Assembly (NCBI RefSeq): GCF_004348545.1
Contig: NZ_SMKL01000006.1
Span: 62,001-126,000, forward strand
Reading direction: 5' to 3'
DNA: 64,000 nt
Source of the DNA: Jiangella ureilytica
GTDB lineage: Bacteria; Actinomycetota; Actinomycetes; Jiangellales; Jiangellaceae
Part shown: positions 51,255 to 61,936 of the stretch, one piece after another
Position numbering within the stretch: the stretch's first letter is position 1
Layout of the letters: every line of letters begins with the position of its first letter
Made by a program: the position numbers and the translations under genes
Notes under the pieces: model-generated
The model's input: only the letters and a program-made list of their open reading frames with translations
Told to the model about the DNA's origin: nothing
Databases searched by the model: none

Positions 51255-52273
51255 CGGACGTTCTCCTTCTCAGCGGTGTCGACGGTGTCGGCGGCGGTCT
51301 CCGCGGATTCATCTCCGGCCTCGGCGGAGGAGCGTGCCTCGGCCGGGTGCCCGGTCAGCGCGAGGAACACGTCGTCGAGGTCGGGGGTGTGGACGGTGAG
51401 TGACGCGACCTCGATGGAGGCGACGTCGAGGTGGTCGAGGACGGACCGCAGCGAGTGCACGTCGCCGTCACTGGGGACCTGCAGCACCAGCGCCGCGTCG
51501 TCGCGGGTGGAGCCGGCGAAGGTGCGGGCGGCCTGGTCGAGCTCGGCGGCGTCGGTGAACTGCAGCCGGATGTGCCCGCCGGGGATGAGCCGCTTGAGCT
51601 CGTCGGACGTGCCTTCGGCGACGATCTTGCCGTGGTCGAGCAGCGCGATCCGGTCGGCCAGCTCGTCGGCCTCGTCCAGGTACTGGGTGGTGAGGAAGAT
51701 CGTGACGCCGCCGGCGACCAGGTTGCGGATGGCCTCCCACATCGTGCGCCGGGTGCGCGGGTCCAGGCCCGTCGTCGGCTCGTCCAGGAAGATCACCTTG
51801 GGGTCGCCGACCAGCGTCATGGCGAGGTCGAGCTTGCGTCGCATGCCGCCGGAGTAGGTCATCGGGTTCTTCTTCGCGGCGTCGACCAGATCGAACCGCT
51901 CCAGCAGCTCTGCCGCCCGCCGCCGGCCCTCCTGCTTGTCCAGGTGGTTGAGGTCGGCCATGAGGAGCAGGTTCTCCTCACCGGTCAGCAGGTTGTCGAC
52001 GGCGGAGAACTGGCCGGTGACGCCGATCGCGCCGCGCACGCCGTCGGCGTCGGTCGCCAGGTCGTGGCCCGCGACGCGGACGCTGCCGCCGTCGGCCTCG
52101 ATGAGGGTGGAGAGGATCTGGACGGTCGTGGTCTTGCCGGCGCCGTTCGGGCCGAGCAGCGAGAAGACCGTGCCCTCGGGGACGGTGATGTCGATGCCGT
52201 CGAGGACGGTCTGCTCGCCGTACGACTTGCGCAGGCCGGTCGCGGCGATGGCCGTCGGTCGGTCGAGTGTCAT
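51251..52273 (-). CDS. ABC exporter ATP-binding protein (DrrA-like)
   Basis: A 340-residue ATPase with Walker A GPNGAGKTTT, signature TYSGGMRRKLDL, Walker B VIFLDEPTTGLD and the DrrA-type C-terminal region (VHTPDLDDVFLALTGHP). The C-terminus ends in an unusual acidic Ala/Glu/Asp tail. The ATG at 52273 is the family start. Together with the DrrB-like protein it forms an efflux pump; such pumps often confer self-resistance next to regulators or biosynthetic genes. Confidence 0.92.
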   Translation of the reverse strand: MTLDRPTAIAATGLRKSYGEQTVLDGIDITVPEGTVFSLLGPNGAGKTTTVQILSTLIEADGGSVRVAGHDLATDADGVRGAIGVTGQFSAVDNLLTGEENLLLMADLNHLDKQEGRRRAAELLERFDLVDAAKKNPMTYSGGMRRKLDLAMTLVGDPKVIFLDEPTTGLDPRTRRTMWEAIRNLVAGGVTIFLTTQYLDEADELADRIALLDHGKIVAEGTSDELKRLIPGGHIRLQFTDAAELDQAARTFAGSTRDDAALVLQVPSDGDVHSLRSVLDHLDVASIEVASLTVHTPDLDDVFLALTGHPAEARSSAEAGDESAETAADTVDTAEKENVR

Positions 52274-52415
52274 CAGGGGGCCTCGTTTCGATGTCGCTGT
52301 GCTGATGCGACAACACTCCGCCCGGTCCCTGATACCGCCGTGAGGCCGCGCTGACACGGCGCTGACACGGACTGACACGGCCGCTGACAGATGAGTGTGC
52401 CGAGGTCAGTAGGCT

Positions 52416-53678
52416 GTGCCGGTGCCCGTCCTCCCCGCATTGGCGGTGACCGCGCTGCTGCTGGGAGCGCCGGCATCAGCCGCTGACACGCCCGCCGACC
52501 CGCCGGCCGGCACCGTCGAGCAGCTGATCGAGCAGCTGCGCGACGACCCCGTCCTGGTGCAGCCGTCCATGGGCATGGGCGACTCCGAGCTGGCCCACGA
52601 CGTGCTGACCTCCGCCGCCGCCGGGCTCGACCTGCCCGCCTATGTCGTGCTGGCCGAGGTGCCCGACGACGTTGCCGGCGCCGAGTACCCGAGCGAGGCG
52701 GCGGCGGCGCTGATGCAGGCGGAGCTGGGCGACGGGCTCTACCACGTCGAGTTCCGCGGCGAGATCTCCCATACCCAGGCCTGGGGCGACGAGGAGCTGG
52801 CCGACGCCGGGACGGCACCGGTCACGTTCGCGATGGAGCGGGCCGAGTCGAACGCGCACGGCGACTACCCGCGCGTGTCGGCCGTGTTCGAGGCGGTGCT
52901 GACGCTGCGCTGGGCGGCGGCGCCGCTGGACGAGCTGCCGGACGACGTCGTCGACGACTACGCCGCGCAACCGTGGGCGTTCCTCCCGGAGTCCGACTAC
53001 TACCGCGCCGATGCGAACGCCGGCCGCTGGGTGGCGCTGCTCGCGACGGTGACCGGCGTCCTGGTCGCGGGGACGATCATCACGCTGGTGGCGGCCCGTG
53101 CGCGCCGCCGCGACGCGACGTTGTCAGCCCCCGCCCGTAGGGTGGGCCCCCTCCCAGCCGGGCGGGGCATGCCAACCTCGACGTCGGCGGTACCCGATGA
53201 CATCGCCGTCACGGCGCAGGGCCGGCTCGACGACGTCCGGCGGCGGCTCGCGAGGCTGCCGGCCGCACAGGTCAGCGGCGTGCACGGCGAGGCGGCGGCG
53301 ACGGCGATCGAGGCCGGTGACCGCGTGCTCGCGACCGGCGACCCGCTCGACGCCGTCGGCGCGGTCGTGCTGGCGGAGGTCGCGGGCCGCGAGCTCGACC
53401 GGGCCGGCTCGCAGAAGCGGCGCCCCTACCACCCCTGCTTCGTGAACCCGCTGCACGGCGAGGCCCGCGACACCGTCCGGCTCGACGGCTCGTCCATCGA
53501 CGCGCCGGTGTGCCGCGCCTGCGCCCGCGTGGCCGGGCCGATGCTGGCGGTGCGGCGGCGGCTGCGCGGCCGGGTGCCGTACGTCGACACGTCCACCGTC
53601 TGGGCGCGGACCGGATACGGCGCGCTGGTGAGTGACCTCGCCGCCCAGGTCCTCGAGGATCGGAGCACGCGCCGATGA
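52416..53678 (+). CDS. Membrane protein of unknown function with C-terminal CFVNPLHG/CRAC domain
   Basis: A 420-residue protein. An N-terminal signal-like helix (LPALAVTALLLGAPASA) and an extracellular domain of ~180 residues precede one transmembrane helix (ALLATVTGVLVAGTIITLVAA). The cytoplasmic part ends with CFVNPLHG and VCRACARV. The last domain recurs in the third gene of the set (CFFNPLHG, CCEACRRD), so they are paralogues. The GTG start follows a TAGGCT hexamer, possibly leaderless. I recognise no catalytic motif; two conserved cysteine groups could bind metal. Confidence 0.7.
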   Translation: MPVPVLPALAVTALLLGAPASAADTPADPPAGTVEQLIEQLRDDPVLVQPSMGMGDSELAHDVLTSAAAGLDLPAYVVLAEVPDDVAGAEYPSEAAAALMQAELGDGLYHVEFRGEISHTQAWGDEELADAGTAPVTFAMERAESNAHGDYPRVSAVFEAVLTLRWAAAPLDELPDDVVDDYAAQPWAFLPESDYYRADANAGRWVALLATVTGVLVAGTIITLVAARARRRDATLSAPARRVGPLPAGRGMPTSTSAVPDDIAVTAQGRLDDVRRRLARLPAAQVSGVHGEAAATAIEAGDRVLATGDPLDAVGAVVLAEVAGRELDRAGSQKRRPYHPCFVNPLHGEARDTVRLDGSSIDAPVCRACARVAGPMLAVRRRLRGRVPYVDTSTVWARTGYGALVSDLAAQVLEDRSTRR

Positions 53679-54334
53679 GGGCACGTGTGGTGGGACTGCT
53701 GATCACGCTGGTGCTCGCCGTGGCGGGCGGCGCCGTCGCGTGGCGGCTGGCCTCTCCCGCCGTCACGCCGGACCCGCCGCTCACCGAGCGGGCCGCGGCC
53801 GCGGCGGCCGGGTTGGGCGCGGACGGCCACGTCTACGTCGACCCGAGCGCGTCCGGCGTCTTCTCCGCCGAGGAACTGGACCGGCTGGACGAGGCCGCGG
53901 CCGCATCGGACCCACAGGTCTACTTCGTGATCTGGCCCGGCAGCGACCAGGCCGGCTACGGGTCGGCCGCCGACGTGCTGCGCCAGATCGGCGCAGAGAC
54001 CGGCCGGCCCGGCCTGTACGTCGAGGTCGACCCCGGGGTCGACGTGGACAGCGCAGACATCGGGATCGAGGGCGAGTACTTCTCCCTCTACGGTGCGTTG
54101 GACGACGAAGTGGAGTGGACGAGCGCGGCCGAGACGGACCGGCTGCTCGCCGCGATCGAGGAGAACGACGGGCGGGAGTACACCGTGGGCGAGGACACCA
54201 GCAGCCACTACTGGGGCGGGACGGGCGGCGTGATCACGGCCGGCCTGCTCATCGGCGGCCTCTGCGGGGTCGGCGGCGGCCTGGTGGGCCTGACGGGATG
54301 GGCGATCGTGCGGCACCGGAGGGCGGCGGCGTGA
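53675..54334 (+). CDS. Membrane protein of unknown function, middle gene of a three-gene set
   Basis: A 219-residue protein with an N-terminal helix (GLLITLVLAVAGGAVAW), an extracellular domain starting GLGADGHVYVDPSASGVFSAEELDRL, and a C-terminal helix (ITAGLLIGGLCGVGGGLVGL) ending in RHRRAAA. The extracellular DGHVYVDP block parallels DDGVHVDPAVAEAI in the next protein. It lacks the NPLHG domain of the two flanking genes. Its ATG overlaps the previous stop by 4 bp and its stop overlaps the next start in GTGA, so all three are likely one complex. Confidence 0.65.
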   Translation: MRARVVGLLITLVLAVAGGAVAWRLASPAVTPDPPLTERAAAAAAGLGADGHVYVDPSASGVFSAEELDRLDEAAAASDPQVYFVIWPGSDQAGYGSAADVLRQIGAETGRPGLYVEVDPGVDVDSADIGIEGEYFSLYGALDDEVEWTSAAETDRLLAAIEENDGREYTVGEDTSSHYWGGTGGVITAGLLIGGLCGVGGGLVGLTGWAIVRHRRAAA

Positions 54335-55473
54335 GCGAGGCGGTCTACCAGCCCGACCCCGCAGCCATCGCGGCCGATCTCGCCGACGACGGCGTCCACG
54401 TCGACCCGGCGGTCGCCGAGGCGATCGCGCCCGACGACCTCGCCGCTGTGACGACGATGGTCGACGCCGCGACGCCGCGGACATACGTGCTGGCCGTCCC
54501 GCTGGACTTCGGCGCCGATCTCTCGGCCAACCAGCTGGTGACGCTGGTCCACCGCGAGCTCGGCGAGGCCGGTGACGGCGTCTACTTCGTCTCGCGCGGC
54601 TCGGTCGGCTACCGCTGGTCGGTCGACACCACCAGCTACGCCGTCCAGACGGAGAACGAGAACGCGCTGGCCACCTATGTCGCCCGGGACAAGTACCCCA
54701 CCGACCTCGGCGAGCAGCTGGCCGAGACCCTCGAGATCTTCACCAGCGGCGACGCCCAGACCGTGTACGACGAGTACTACCCCGACCGGGGCACCGCCGT
54801 CGACAGCTCCGGCAGCGGGGACGACGGCGGCTCCGGCGGCATCGTGCTCGGGGTGGGACTGGCGGTGGCCGCAGCGGTCGCCGTCGTCGCCCTCCTGCTG
54901 CGCCGGCGCCGGCCGCGCGGTGACGTCGAGCTGAAGCGGCGGGCGCTGCAGCGCATCTCGTCGGCGCAGACCCGCGAGTGGCGCCGCCGGGCCGAGACCG
55001 AGACGGCAGCGCTGGGCGAGCGGATCCGCGCGCTCGAGATCGAGGGCGGCGACGACAGCGCGACCTGGGCCGCCGCCCTCGACCACTACCAGGCGGCGAC
55101 GGCGATCCTGGACCGCTCCGAGGCCGCTGCCGACGCCGTCGGCGCGCTGGTGCTGGCTCGCCGCGGCGACGACGCCCTCGAGCATGCCGCCGACGGCCGC
55201 TCGTGGACGCCGGCCGTGGCCTGCTTCTTCAACCCGCTGCACGGCCCGGCGACGACGAAGGCGCAGTGGAAGACGGCGGCCGGGAAGCGCGACGTGCCGT
55301 GCTGCGAGGCGTGCCGGCGCGACATCGGCAAGCGCCGCGAGCCGGAGATCCTCGACCTGCCGACCGGCGACACCGTCGTGCACTACATGGACACCGGCTT
55401 CGAGCCGTGGGCGTCGACCGGGTTCGGCGCGCTCGCCCCGGACCTGCTGGACCGCCTGCGCGACCGCCGCTGA
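54331..55473 (+). CDS. Membrane protein of unknown function with C-terminal CFFNPLHG/CCEAC domain
   Basis: A 380-residue protein. The extracellular N-terminal domain (DDGVHVDPAVAEAIAPDDL) has no obvious signal peptide but is followed by one transmembrane helix (IVLGVGLAVAAAVAVVALLL) and a basic cytoplasmic stretch. The C-terminal domain shares CF.NPLHG, a CxxC-like CCEAC and a TGFGAL turn with the first gene (ARTGYGALV). A helical, charged region before it may dimerise. Function unknown; context does not help, as the next gene is a convergent regulator of a sugar transporter. Confidence 0.7.
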   Translation: MSEAVYQPDPAAIAADLADDGVHVDPAVAEAIAPDDLAAVTTMVDAATPRTYVLAVPLDFGADLSANQLVTLVHRELGEAGDGVYFVSRGSVGYRWSVDTTSYAVQTENENALATYVARDKYPTDLGEQLAETLEIFTSGDAQTVYDEYYPDRGTAVDSSGSGDDGGSGGIVLGVGLAVAAAVAVVALLLRRRRPRGDVELKRRALQRISSAQTREWRRRAETETAALGERIRALEIEGGDDSATWAAALDHYQAATAILDRSEAAADAVGALVLARRGDDALEHAADGRSWTPAVACFFNPLHGPATTKAQWKTAAGKRDVPCCEACRRDIGKRREPEILDLPTGDTVVHYMDTGFEPWASTGFGALAPDLLDRLRDRR

Positions 55474-55503
55474 CGCCGTCAACGCTGACGCCGTCGTCGC
55501 TGG

Positions 55504-56247
55504 TCAGGTGGTCGTGAGGGTCAGCTCGAAGGTGTACATCGACGCCCGGTAGAGGTGGGCGCCGTACTCGACGGCGCGGCCGGTCTCGTCGTAGGCGATG
55601 CGGGTCATGGTGAGCAGCGGCGCGCCGGCGTGCTCGTCGAGCAGGCGCGCCTCGGCGGCCCGGGCGGCCCGCCCGCCGATGGTCTGGGTGGCGATCTTCA
55701 GGGTGACCCCGGCGGCGCGGATCATGGCGTACAGACCGTGGTGCTCCAGCGATCGCGCGTCGAGCCGGACCAGGCCGGTGGGCACGTAGTTGCTCATGAT
55801 CGACAGCGGTTCGTCGCCGGTGAAGCGCAGCCGGCGGAGGGCGTAGACGGTGTCACCCGCCGCCAGGCCGAGCGCCTCGGCCACCACCTCGGTCGGCTCC
55901 TGGACCTCGAAGGAGAGGATCTGCGTGCGCGGCTGCTTGCCGGCCGCCCGGAGGTCGTCGTACAGGCTGGACAGCTCCACGGGACGGCGCACCTTGGGCC
56001 GGACCACCTGGGTGCCGACGCCGCGCTTGCGGACCAGCAGGCCGCGGTCGACCAGGTACTCGATGGCGCGGCGCATGGTGGGACGCGACAGGCCGAGCTG
56101 GTCGGCGAGCTGGATCTCGTTGTCCAGACGGGTGCCGGGCGGGTAGGCGCCGGACTCGATCAGCTGCTCCAGATGCTGCGCGACCTGGAAGTACAGCGGC
56201 ACCGGACTGGTGCGGTCGACCACGAGCTCCGGGATGCCCTCGGCCAC
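55504..56247 (-). CDS. GntR-family regulator of the HutC/DasR subfamily
   Basis: A 247-residue regulator. The N-terminal winged helix (PLYFQVAQHLEQLIESGAYPPGTRL and LGLSRPTMRRAIEYLVDRGLL, in part) is followed by a UTRA ligand-binding domain (PTEVVAEALGL; YALRRLRFTGDEPLSIMSNYV). The GTG at 56247 has GAGGGG 6 bp upstream, better than the one at 56262. It is divergent from the sugar importer; the intergenic region holds the palindrome GGTCTAGACC, the core of DasR-type operators. It probably represses the importer until a sugar phosphate or amino-sugar ligand binds. Confidence 0.9.
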   Translation of the reverse strand: MAEGIPELVVDRTSPVPLYFQVAQHLEQLIESGAYPPGTRLDNEIQLADQLGLSRPTMRRAIEYLVDRGLLVRKRGVGTQVVRPKVRRPVELSSLYDDLRAAGKQPRTQILSFEVQEPTEVVAEALGLAAGDTVYALRRLRFTGDEPLSIMSNYVPTGLVRLDARSLEHHGLYAMIRAAGVTLKIATQTIGGRAARAAEARLLDEHAGAPLLTMTRIAYDETGRAVEYGAHLYRASMYTFELTLTTT

Positions 56248-56354
56248 GCCGAACCCCCTCACCTGGGTGATAAGTACGTCAGTATGTTAGGACATTTGCC
56301 GAGCGGCCCGCGCGCGCGGGACTTGAGGTTCCAGTGAGGTCACAGGTCATGGAA

Positions 56355-56390
56355 GGTCTAGACCTCGTCAGAAAGTCATGACAATCTGAC
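56355..56390 (+). promoter_or_regulatory. Two palindromic operators before the sugar ABC importer
   Basis: GGTCTAGACC (56355-56364) is a perfect 10-bp palindrome identical to the DasR operator core. Three bases later a 24-bp dyad follows: GTCAGA-AA-GTCATGAC-AA-TCTGAC (56367-56390), symmetric in both its outer and inner parts. The binding-protein ATG is 37 bp downstream. Confidence 0.7.
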
Positions 56391-56426
56391 AGCCGGACAT
56401 CGAGGTTCGGCTGCTCTGGAGGATCG

Positions 56427-57848
56427 ATGAGGTTGAACACCGGGCTCGGCGGCACGGCCGGCCTGCTCGCGGCGGCGCTCGTCCTGGCGGCGTGCGGAAG
56501 CGACGACGACGGCGGATCCGCGGGCGGCGACCCCTCGCAGAACGCCGAGGCGACCGAGGTCACGCTCACCATCACCGACAATGCCATCGCCGGCGGCAAG
56601 AACTCCGAGGGCGCGGCGTGGATCACCGACTACGTCATCCCCGAGTTCACCGCCATGCAGGAGGCCAATGGCGTCGACGTCACCGTCGAGTTCGAGGAGA
56701 ACGGCGTCGACGACGAGGACTACAAGACCAAGATCGCCCTCGACCTGCAGTCCGGCGGCGGCGGCGACATCATCAGCATCGACGGCATCTGGACCGGCGA
56801 GTTCGCCGAGGCCGGGTACATCGCACCGCTCACCGACATCGCCGGCGACGCGGTCGAGGACTGGGACGGCTGGGAGCAGATCCCGGAAGCGGTCCAGCAG
56901 GCCATGACGTTCGACGACGAGGCGTACGGCATCCCCGTCGGCACCGACGGCCGGGTCATCTACTTCAACAAGGAGCTGTTCGCCCAGGCGGGGCTGCCGG
57001 AGGACTGGCAGCCGACCAGCTGGGACGAGATCCTCGAGGCCGCGCGCGCGCTCAAGCAGCTCGACGGCGTCACCCCGCTGCAGATCAACGCCGGCGTCCC
57101 GATGGGCGAGGCCACGACGATGCAGGGCTTCCTGCCGCTGCTGGCCGGCACCGGCGAGCAGATCTGGGCCGACGACACCTGGACCGGCGCGACCGAGGGC
57201 GTCACCGAGGTGCTCGACTTCTACGCCCAGGTGTACGGCGAGGAGCAGCTCGGCGACCCGCTGCTGCAGCAGGAGGCGCAGGGCCGCGACACGTCGTTCC
57301 AGCTGTTCGCGTCCGGCCAGCTCGGCATGCTGATCGAGGGCGACTACCTGTGGCGCTCGGTCATCAACCCCGACGGCGGCATCGCCCCGATGGCCAACCG
57401 CGACGAGGTCGTCGGCTGGGCGAAGATCCCGGCCCGCGAGCCCGGCGCCGGCCTCAACGGGCAGGACTTCGTCAGCATGTCCGGCGGCACCGGCCGGGTC
57501 ATCAACCCGAACACCGAGTTCCCGCAGCAGGCGTGGGAGCTGATGATGTTCATGAACTCCCCGGAGGCGTTCGAGGCGCAGATCGAGATCGCCGGCGCGC
57601 GGATCACCCCCCGCGACGACGTCAACGCCGAGGCCCTGGCGGGCGACCCGCTGATGGAGTTCATCGCGTCCGAGGTGTTGCCGATCACCGCCTACCGGCC
57701 GGCTCTGGCCATCTACCCGCAGGTGTCGGTCGCCCTGCAGGAGGCGACCGCCGCGGTGGCCTCGGGCACGTCGGCCGAGGACGCCGCAGCGGGCTACCAG
57801 AGCGAACTGGAGGGCATCGTCGGTGACGACGGTTCCATCGCCGACTGA
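56427..57848 (+). CDS. Carbohydrate ABC transporter substrate-binding lipoprotein
   Basis: A 473-residue family-1 solute-binding protein. The signal peptide ends in the lipobox LAAC (about residue 24), so it is anchored to the outer membrane-face by a lipid. Typical segments include FEENGVDDEDYKTKIALDLQ, DGIWTGEFAEAGYI, PVGTDGRVIYFNKELFAQAGLP (in part) and MLIEGDYLW. It delivers a sugar or sugar derivative to the two permeases that follow. It overlaps the first permease gene by 26 bp. The ligand is not evident, though the DasR-type regulator hints at an amino sugar or oligosaccharide. Confidence 0.9.
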   Translation: MRLNTGLGGTAGLLAAALVLAACGSDDDGGSAGGDPSQNAEATEVTLTITDNAIAGGKNSEGAAWITDYVIPEFTAMQEANGVDVTVEFEENGVDDEDYKTKIALDLQSGGGGDIISIDGIWTGEFAEAGYIAPLTDIAGDAVEDWDGWEQIPEAVQQAMTFDDEAYGIPVGTDGRVIYFNKELFAQAGLPEDWQPTSWDEILEAARALKQLDGVTPLQINAGVPMGEATTMQGFLPLLAGTGEQIWADDTWTGATEGVTEVLDFYAQVYGEEQLGDPLLQQEAQGRDTSFQLFASGQLGMLIEGDYLWRSVINPDGGIAPMANRDEVVGWAKIPAREPGAGLNGQDFVSMSGGTGRVINPNTEFPQQAWELMMFMNSPEAFEAQIEIAGARITPRDDVNAEALAGDPLMEFIASEVLPITAYRPALAIYPQVSVALQEATAAVASGTSAEDAAAGYQSELEGIVGDDGSIAD

Positions 57849-58803
57849 CCTCGACCCGGCCGGCGCTCGCGGGGCTGACCCCGGGGGCGCCGGCCGGGGT
57901 ACGGGCCGGGGCCGAGGTGCCGCCGTCGACGACGGGGACGCCGCCGGTCTGGGGCGGTGGCGGGCCGCCGGGTTCGTCGCACCGGCCATGCTGGTCGTCG
58001 CGGTGTTCTTGGTCTTCCCGGCGATCTGGACGCTCTACCTGGGGCTGACCAACTGGCGGCTGACCGGGCTGGCGGCCGCCGAGCCGGAGTTCGTCGGCAC
58101 CGAGAACTACACCGACGCGCTGAGCGACCCGGCGTTCCGCAACTCGCTGATGCTGACGCTCGCGTTCGTGTTCTTCTCCGCGATCGTTGGCCAGTCGATC
58201 CTGGGGTTCGCGCTGGCCTGGGTCGCGCGCCGTCTGCGGCCGGCCGTGCGGTCCGTGCTCGAGACCGTGGTACTGCTGGCCTGGATCATCCCGGCGTCGG
58301 TGGTCGCGTTCCTGTGGCTGGCGCTGCTGGACCGGCGCGAGGGCACGCTGAACGCGCTGCTCGGGACCGACGGCACGGCCTGGCTGCTCGAGTACCCGAT
58401 GCAGTCGATCATCGTCTTCAACATCTGGAACGGCACGGCGTTCTCGATGCTGCTGTTCGGCTCCGCGCTGGCCTCGGTGCCACCGTCGCAGTTCGAGACC
58501 GCCCGCATGGCCGGCGCCGGCACGTTCGCCACCCTGCGCGACGTCGTGCTGCCGAACATCCGCGGCCACATCCTGACCAACACGCTGCTGATCACGCTGT
58601 GGACGTTCAACGTGTTCGCGCCGTACCTGATCACGGCAGGCGGTCCGCAGGGGCGCACCGAGATCCTCGGCATCTACATCTACCGGGTGGCGCTGCGCGA
58701 CGGCGCGCTCGGCCAGGGCGCCGCGCTGTCGCTGATCATGATCATCATCAACCTGATCGTGGCGTCGGTGTACCTGCGACTGTTGAGGGAGCGCCGCTCA
58801 TGA
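57823..58803 (+). CDS. Carbohydrate ABC transporter permease (MalF-like)
   Basis: A 326-residue inner-membrane permease with six hydrophobic segments after a glycine-rich cytoplasmic N-terminus. The EAA loop reads ETARMAGAGTFATLRDVVLP. The GTG start lies within the last codons of the binding-protein gene, a 26-bp overlap; a downstream in-frame start cannot be excluded. Its stop overlaps the MalG-like start in ATGA. Confidence 0.9.
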   Translation: MTTVPSPTDLDPAGARGADPGGAGRGTGRGRGAAVDDGDAAGLGRWRAAGFVAPAMLVVAVFLVFPAIWTLYLGLTNWRLTGLAAAEPEFVGTENYTDALSDPAFRNSLMLTLAFVFFSAIVGQSILGFALAWVARRLRPAVRSVLETVVLLAWIIPASVVAFLWLALLDRREGTLNALLGTDGTAWLLEYPMQSIIVFNIWNGTAFSMLLFGSALASVPPSQFETARMAGAGTFATLRDVVLPNIRGHILTNTLLITLWTFNVFAPYLITAGGPQGRTEILGIYIYRVALRDGALGQGAALSLIMIIINLIVASVYLRLLRERRS

Positions 58804-59620
58804 CCGTACGCGCGGCCCTCGGGGCGGTCGGCCGGTACGTCTTCGCCGGCTTCGTGTTCGTGTTCTTCGCGCTTCCGCTGCTGTGGCTGCTGTCGGCGCC
58901 GTTCGACACCGCGCCGTCGGTGCAGGTGTCGCTGCCGGACTTCACGCTGGAGAACTTCCGCACGCTGTGGGACAACCCGTACGCGATGCGCTCGCTCGGC
59001 AACTCGGTGCTCATCGCCGCCGGCACCATGGCGATCACGCTGGTGCTGGCCGCGCTGGCATCGTACGCACTGTCGCGGGTCCGGATCCCCGGCCGCGACA
59101 CGCTGCTCTACCTACTGCTCCTGCTGTCGTCGATCGTCACCGGGACAGCGGCCATGGTGCCGACGTTCCTGCTGATGACGGAGCTGGGGCTGATCGACCG
59201 GCAGCTCGGCGTCGTGCTGGTGCTGACCGGCGGGCTGCTGCCGACGGCGATCTTCATCCTCAAGGACTTCATGGACTCGACCCCGCGGTCCTACGAGGAG
59301 TCAGCGCGGGTGTTCGGCGCGTCGTCGCTGCAGATCCTGCGCCACGTCGTCGTGCCGATCGCCCGGCCGGGACTGGCGACCATCGCCGTCTGGGCCGTGG
59401 TGCAGGTGTGGGGCAACTTCCTGGTGCCGTTCATCCTGCTGCGCTCCCCCGACCGGCAACCGGCCGCCGTCGTCATGTTCACCTTCTACACCGAGGGCGG
59501 CCAGCCCAACCTCGCGCTCATCTCCACGTTCTCCCTGCTCTTCTCCATCCCGGTGGTGGTCATGTACCTGTTCGTGAACCGCCGCTACGGCTTCCGCTTC
59601 CATGGAGGGATCAAGCGCTG

Positions 59621-59621
<1 letters not shown>
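58800..59621 (+). CDS. Carbohydrate ABC transporter permease (MalG-like)
   Basis: A 273-residue permease. The EAA loop is EESARVFGASSLQILRHVVVP. NSVLIAAGTMAITLVLAALASYALSR marks helices 2-3, quoted here in part, and it ends with the usual FHGGIKR. It partners the MalF-like protein. Stop and next start overlap as TGATG, so the ATPase is translated by coupling. Confidence 0.92.
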
Positions 59622-60720
<1,099 letters not shown>

Positions 60721-60724
<4 letters not shown>

Positions 60725-61935
60725 CGGTGCTGTTGTCGCGCCGGCTGCTGCCGGCCGATCGCGCGTCGTCGATCTACCTGACGCTGCCGTTCGAGGTGCC
60801 ACCGAGGACGTGGTCGGTGCACGTCGCGCTCTCCTACGGCGGCGAGGACGCGGTGATCGACCTGGGCTGCTCCGGGGCCGCGGGGTGGCGCGGCTGGTCC
60901 GGCGGGTCGCGGCGGCGCTTCACGGTGACGGCCTCGGCGGCGACCCCGGGATATCTGGCCGGGCCGCTCGAACCGGGTGAGTGGTCGGTGGTGCTCGGCC
61001 TGTACCGGGTGCCGTCGGACGGGGTGCCGGTGACGGTCTCCGTCGTGCTCGACGATCCCTCGGCGCCGCTGGACCCGGAGCCGTCCGGGCCGCCGCCGGT
61101 GGGCGCCGCGGACCGGCCGCCGCGCCGCTCGTTGCCCGCCGATGATGGGCTGACCTGGCTGGCCTGCGACTTCCACGCCCACACGCTGCATTCGGACGGC
61201 TCACTGCCGGTGGCCGGGCTGGCCGCCCTCGGAGTGTCGGCGGGCCTCGATGTGCTCGCGGTCACCGACCACAACACCGTCTCGCATCATGCCGGGCTGC
61301 TCGAGGTCGGGTCGCGGTACGGGATCACGCTGCTGCCCGGCCAGGAGGTCACGACCGAGCGCGGCCACGCGAACGCCTTCGGCCCCATCCCCTGGGTCGA
61401 CTTCCGCCAGCCGGCGTCGTCCTGGGTGTCCTCCGTGGCGTCCGCGGGTGGGCTGCTGTCCATCAACCACCCCCTGGCGTCGGACTGCGCGTGGCACCAT
61501 CCGCTGGACTCGCGGCCGCCGCTCGCGGAGATCTTCCACTGGTCCTGGATGGCGCACGAGTGGACCGGCCCGCTGGCCTGGTGGACCGCATGGGGCCTCT
61601 CGACCGTGCCGATCGGCGGGTCGGACTTCCATTCCCCCGCCGAGGGCCGCCCGCTCGCTCGCCCGGTCACCTGGGTCGCCGCCGCCTCGCCCTCGGTCCC
61701 GGACGTCCTCGACGCGTTGCGCGCCGGCCGCACGGCGCTGTCGTGGGGCGTGGACGAGCCGGTGCTGCTGCGGGTCGACGGCGAACTGGTGGCGGTGAGC
61801 GCGGACGGCCTACTGCTCGCCGACGTCTGGGGTCGCCGTCAGGTGGTCCGCGGCGACCTCGCCCGCTTCCCCGCCGCCGACGGCCCGCACCGCCTCGAGA
61901 CCGGCACCGCCGCCGTCGTCGCCCTCACCCCCTGA
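60721..61935 (+). CDS. CehA/McbA-type PHP-domain metallohydrolase
   Basis: A 404-residue protein. The N-terminal ~150 residues form a beta-rich region (GYLAGPLEPGEWSVVLGLY). A PHP catalytic domain follows with the metal ligands in CDFHAHTLHSDGS, VTDHNTVSHH, GQEVTT, SINHPLA and IGGSDFHSP. Relatives hydrolyse phosphoesters or carbamate esters such as carbaryl. It has no signal peptide, so it probably acts on the imported compound in the cytoplasm. It closes the importer operon (ATGA overlap). Confidence 0.85.
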
Positions 61936-61936
61936 C

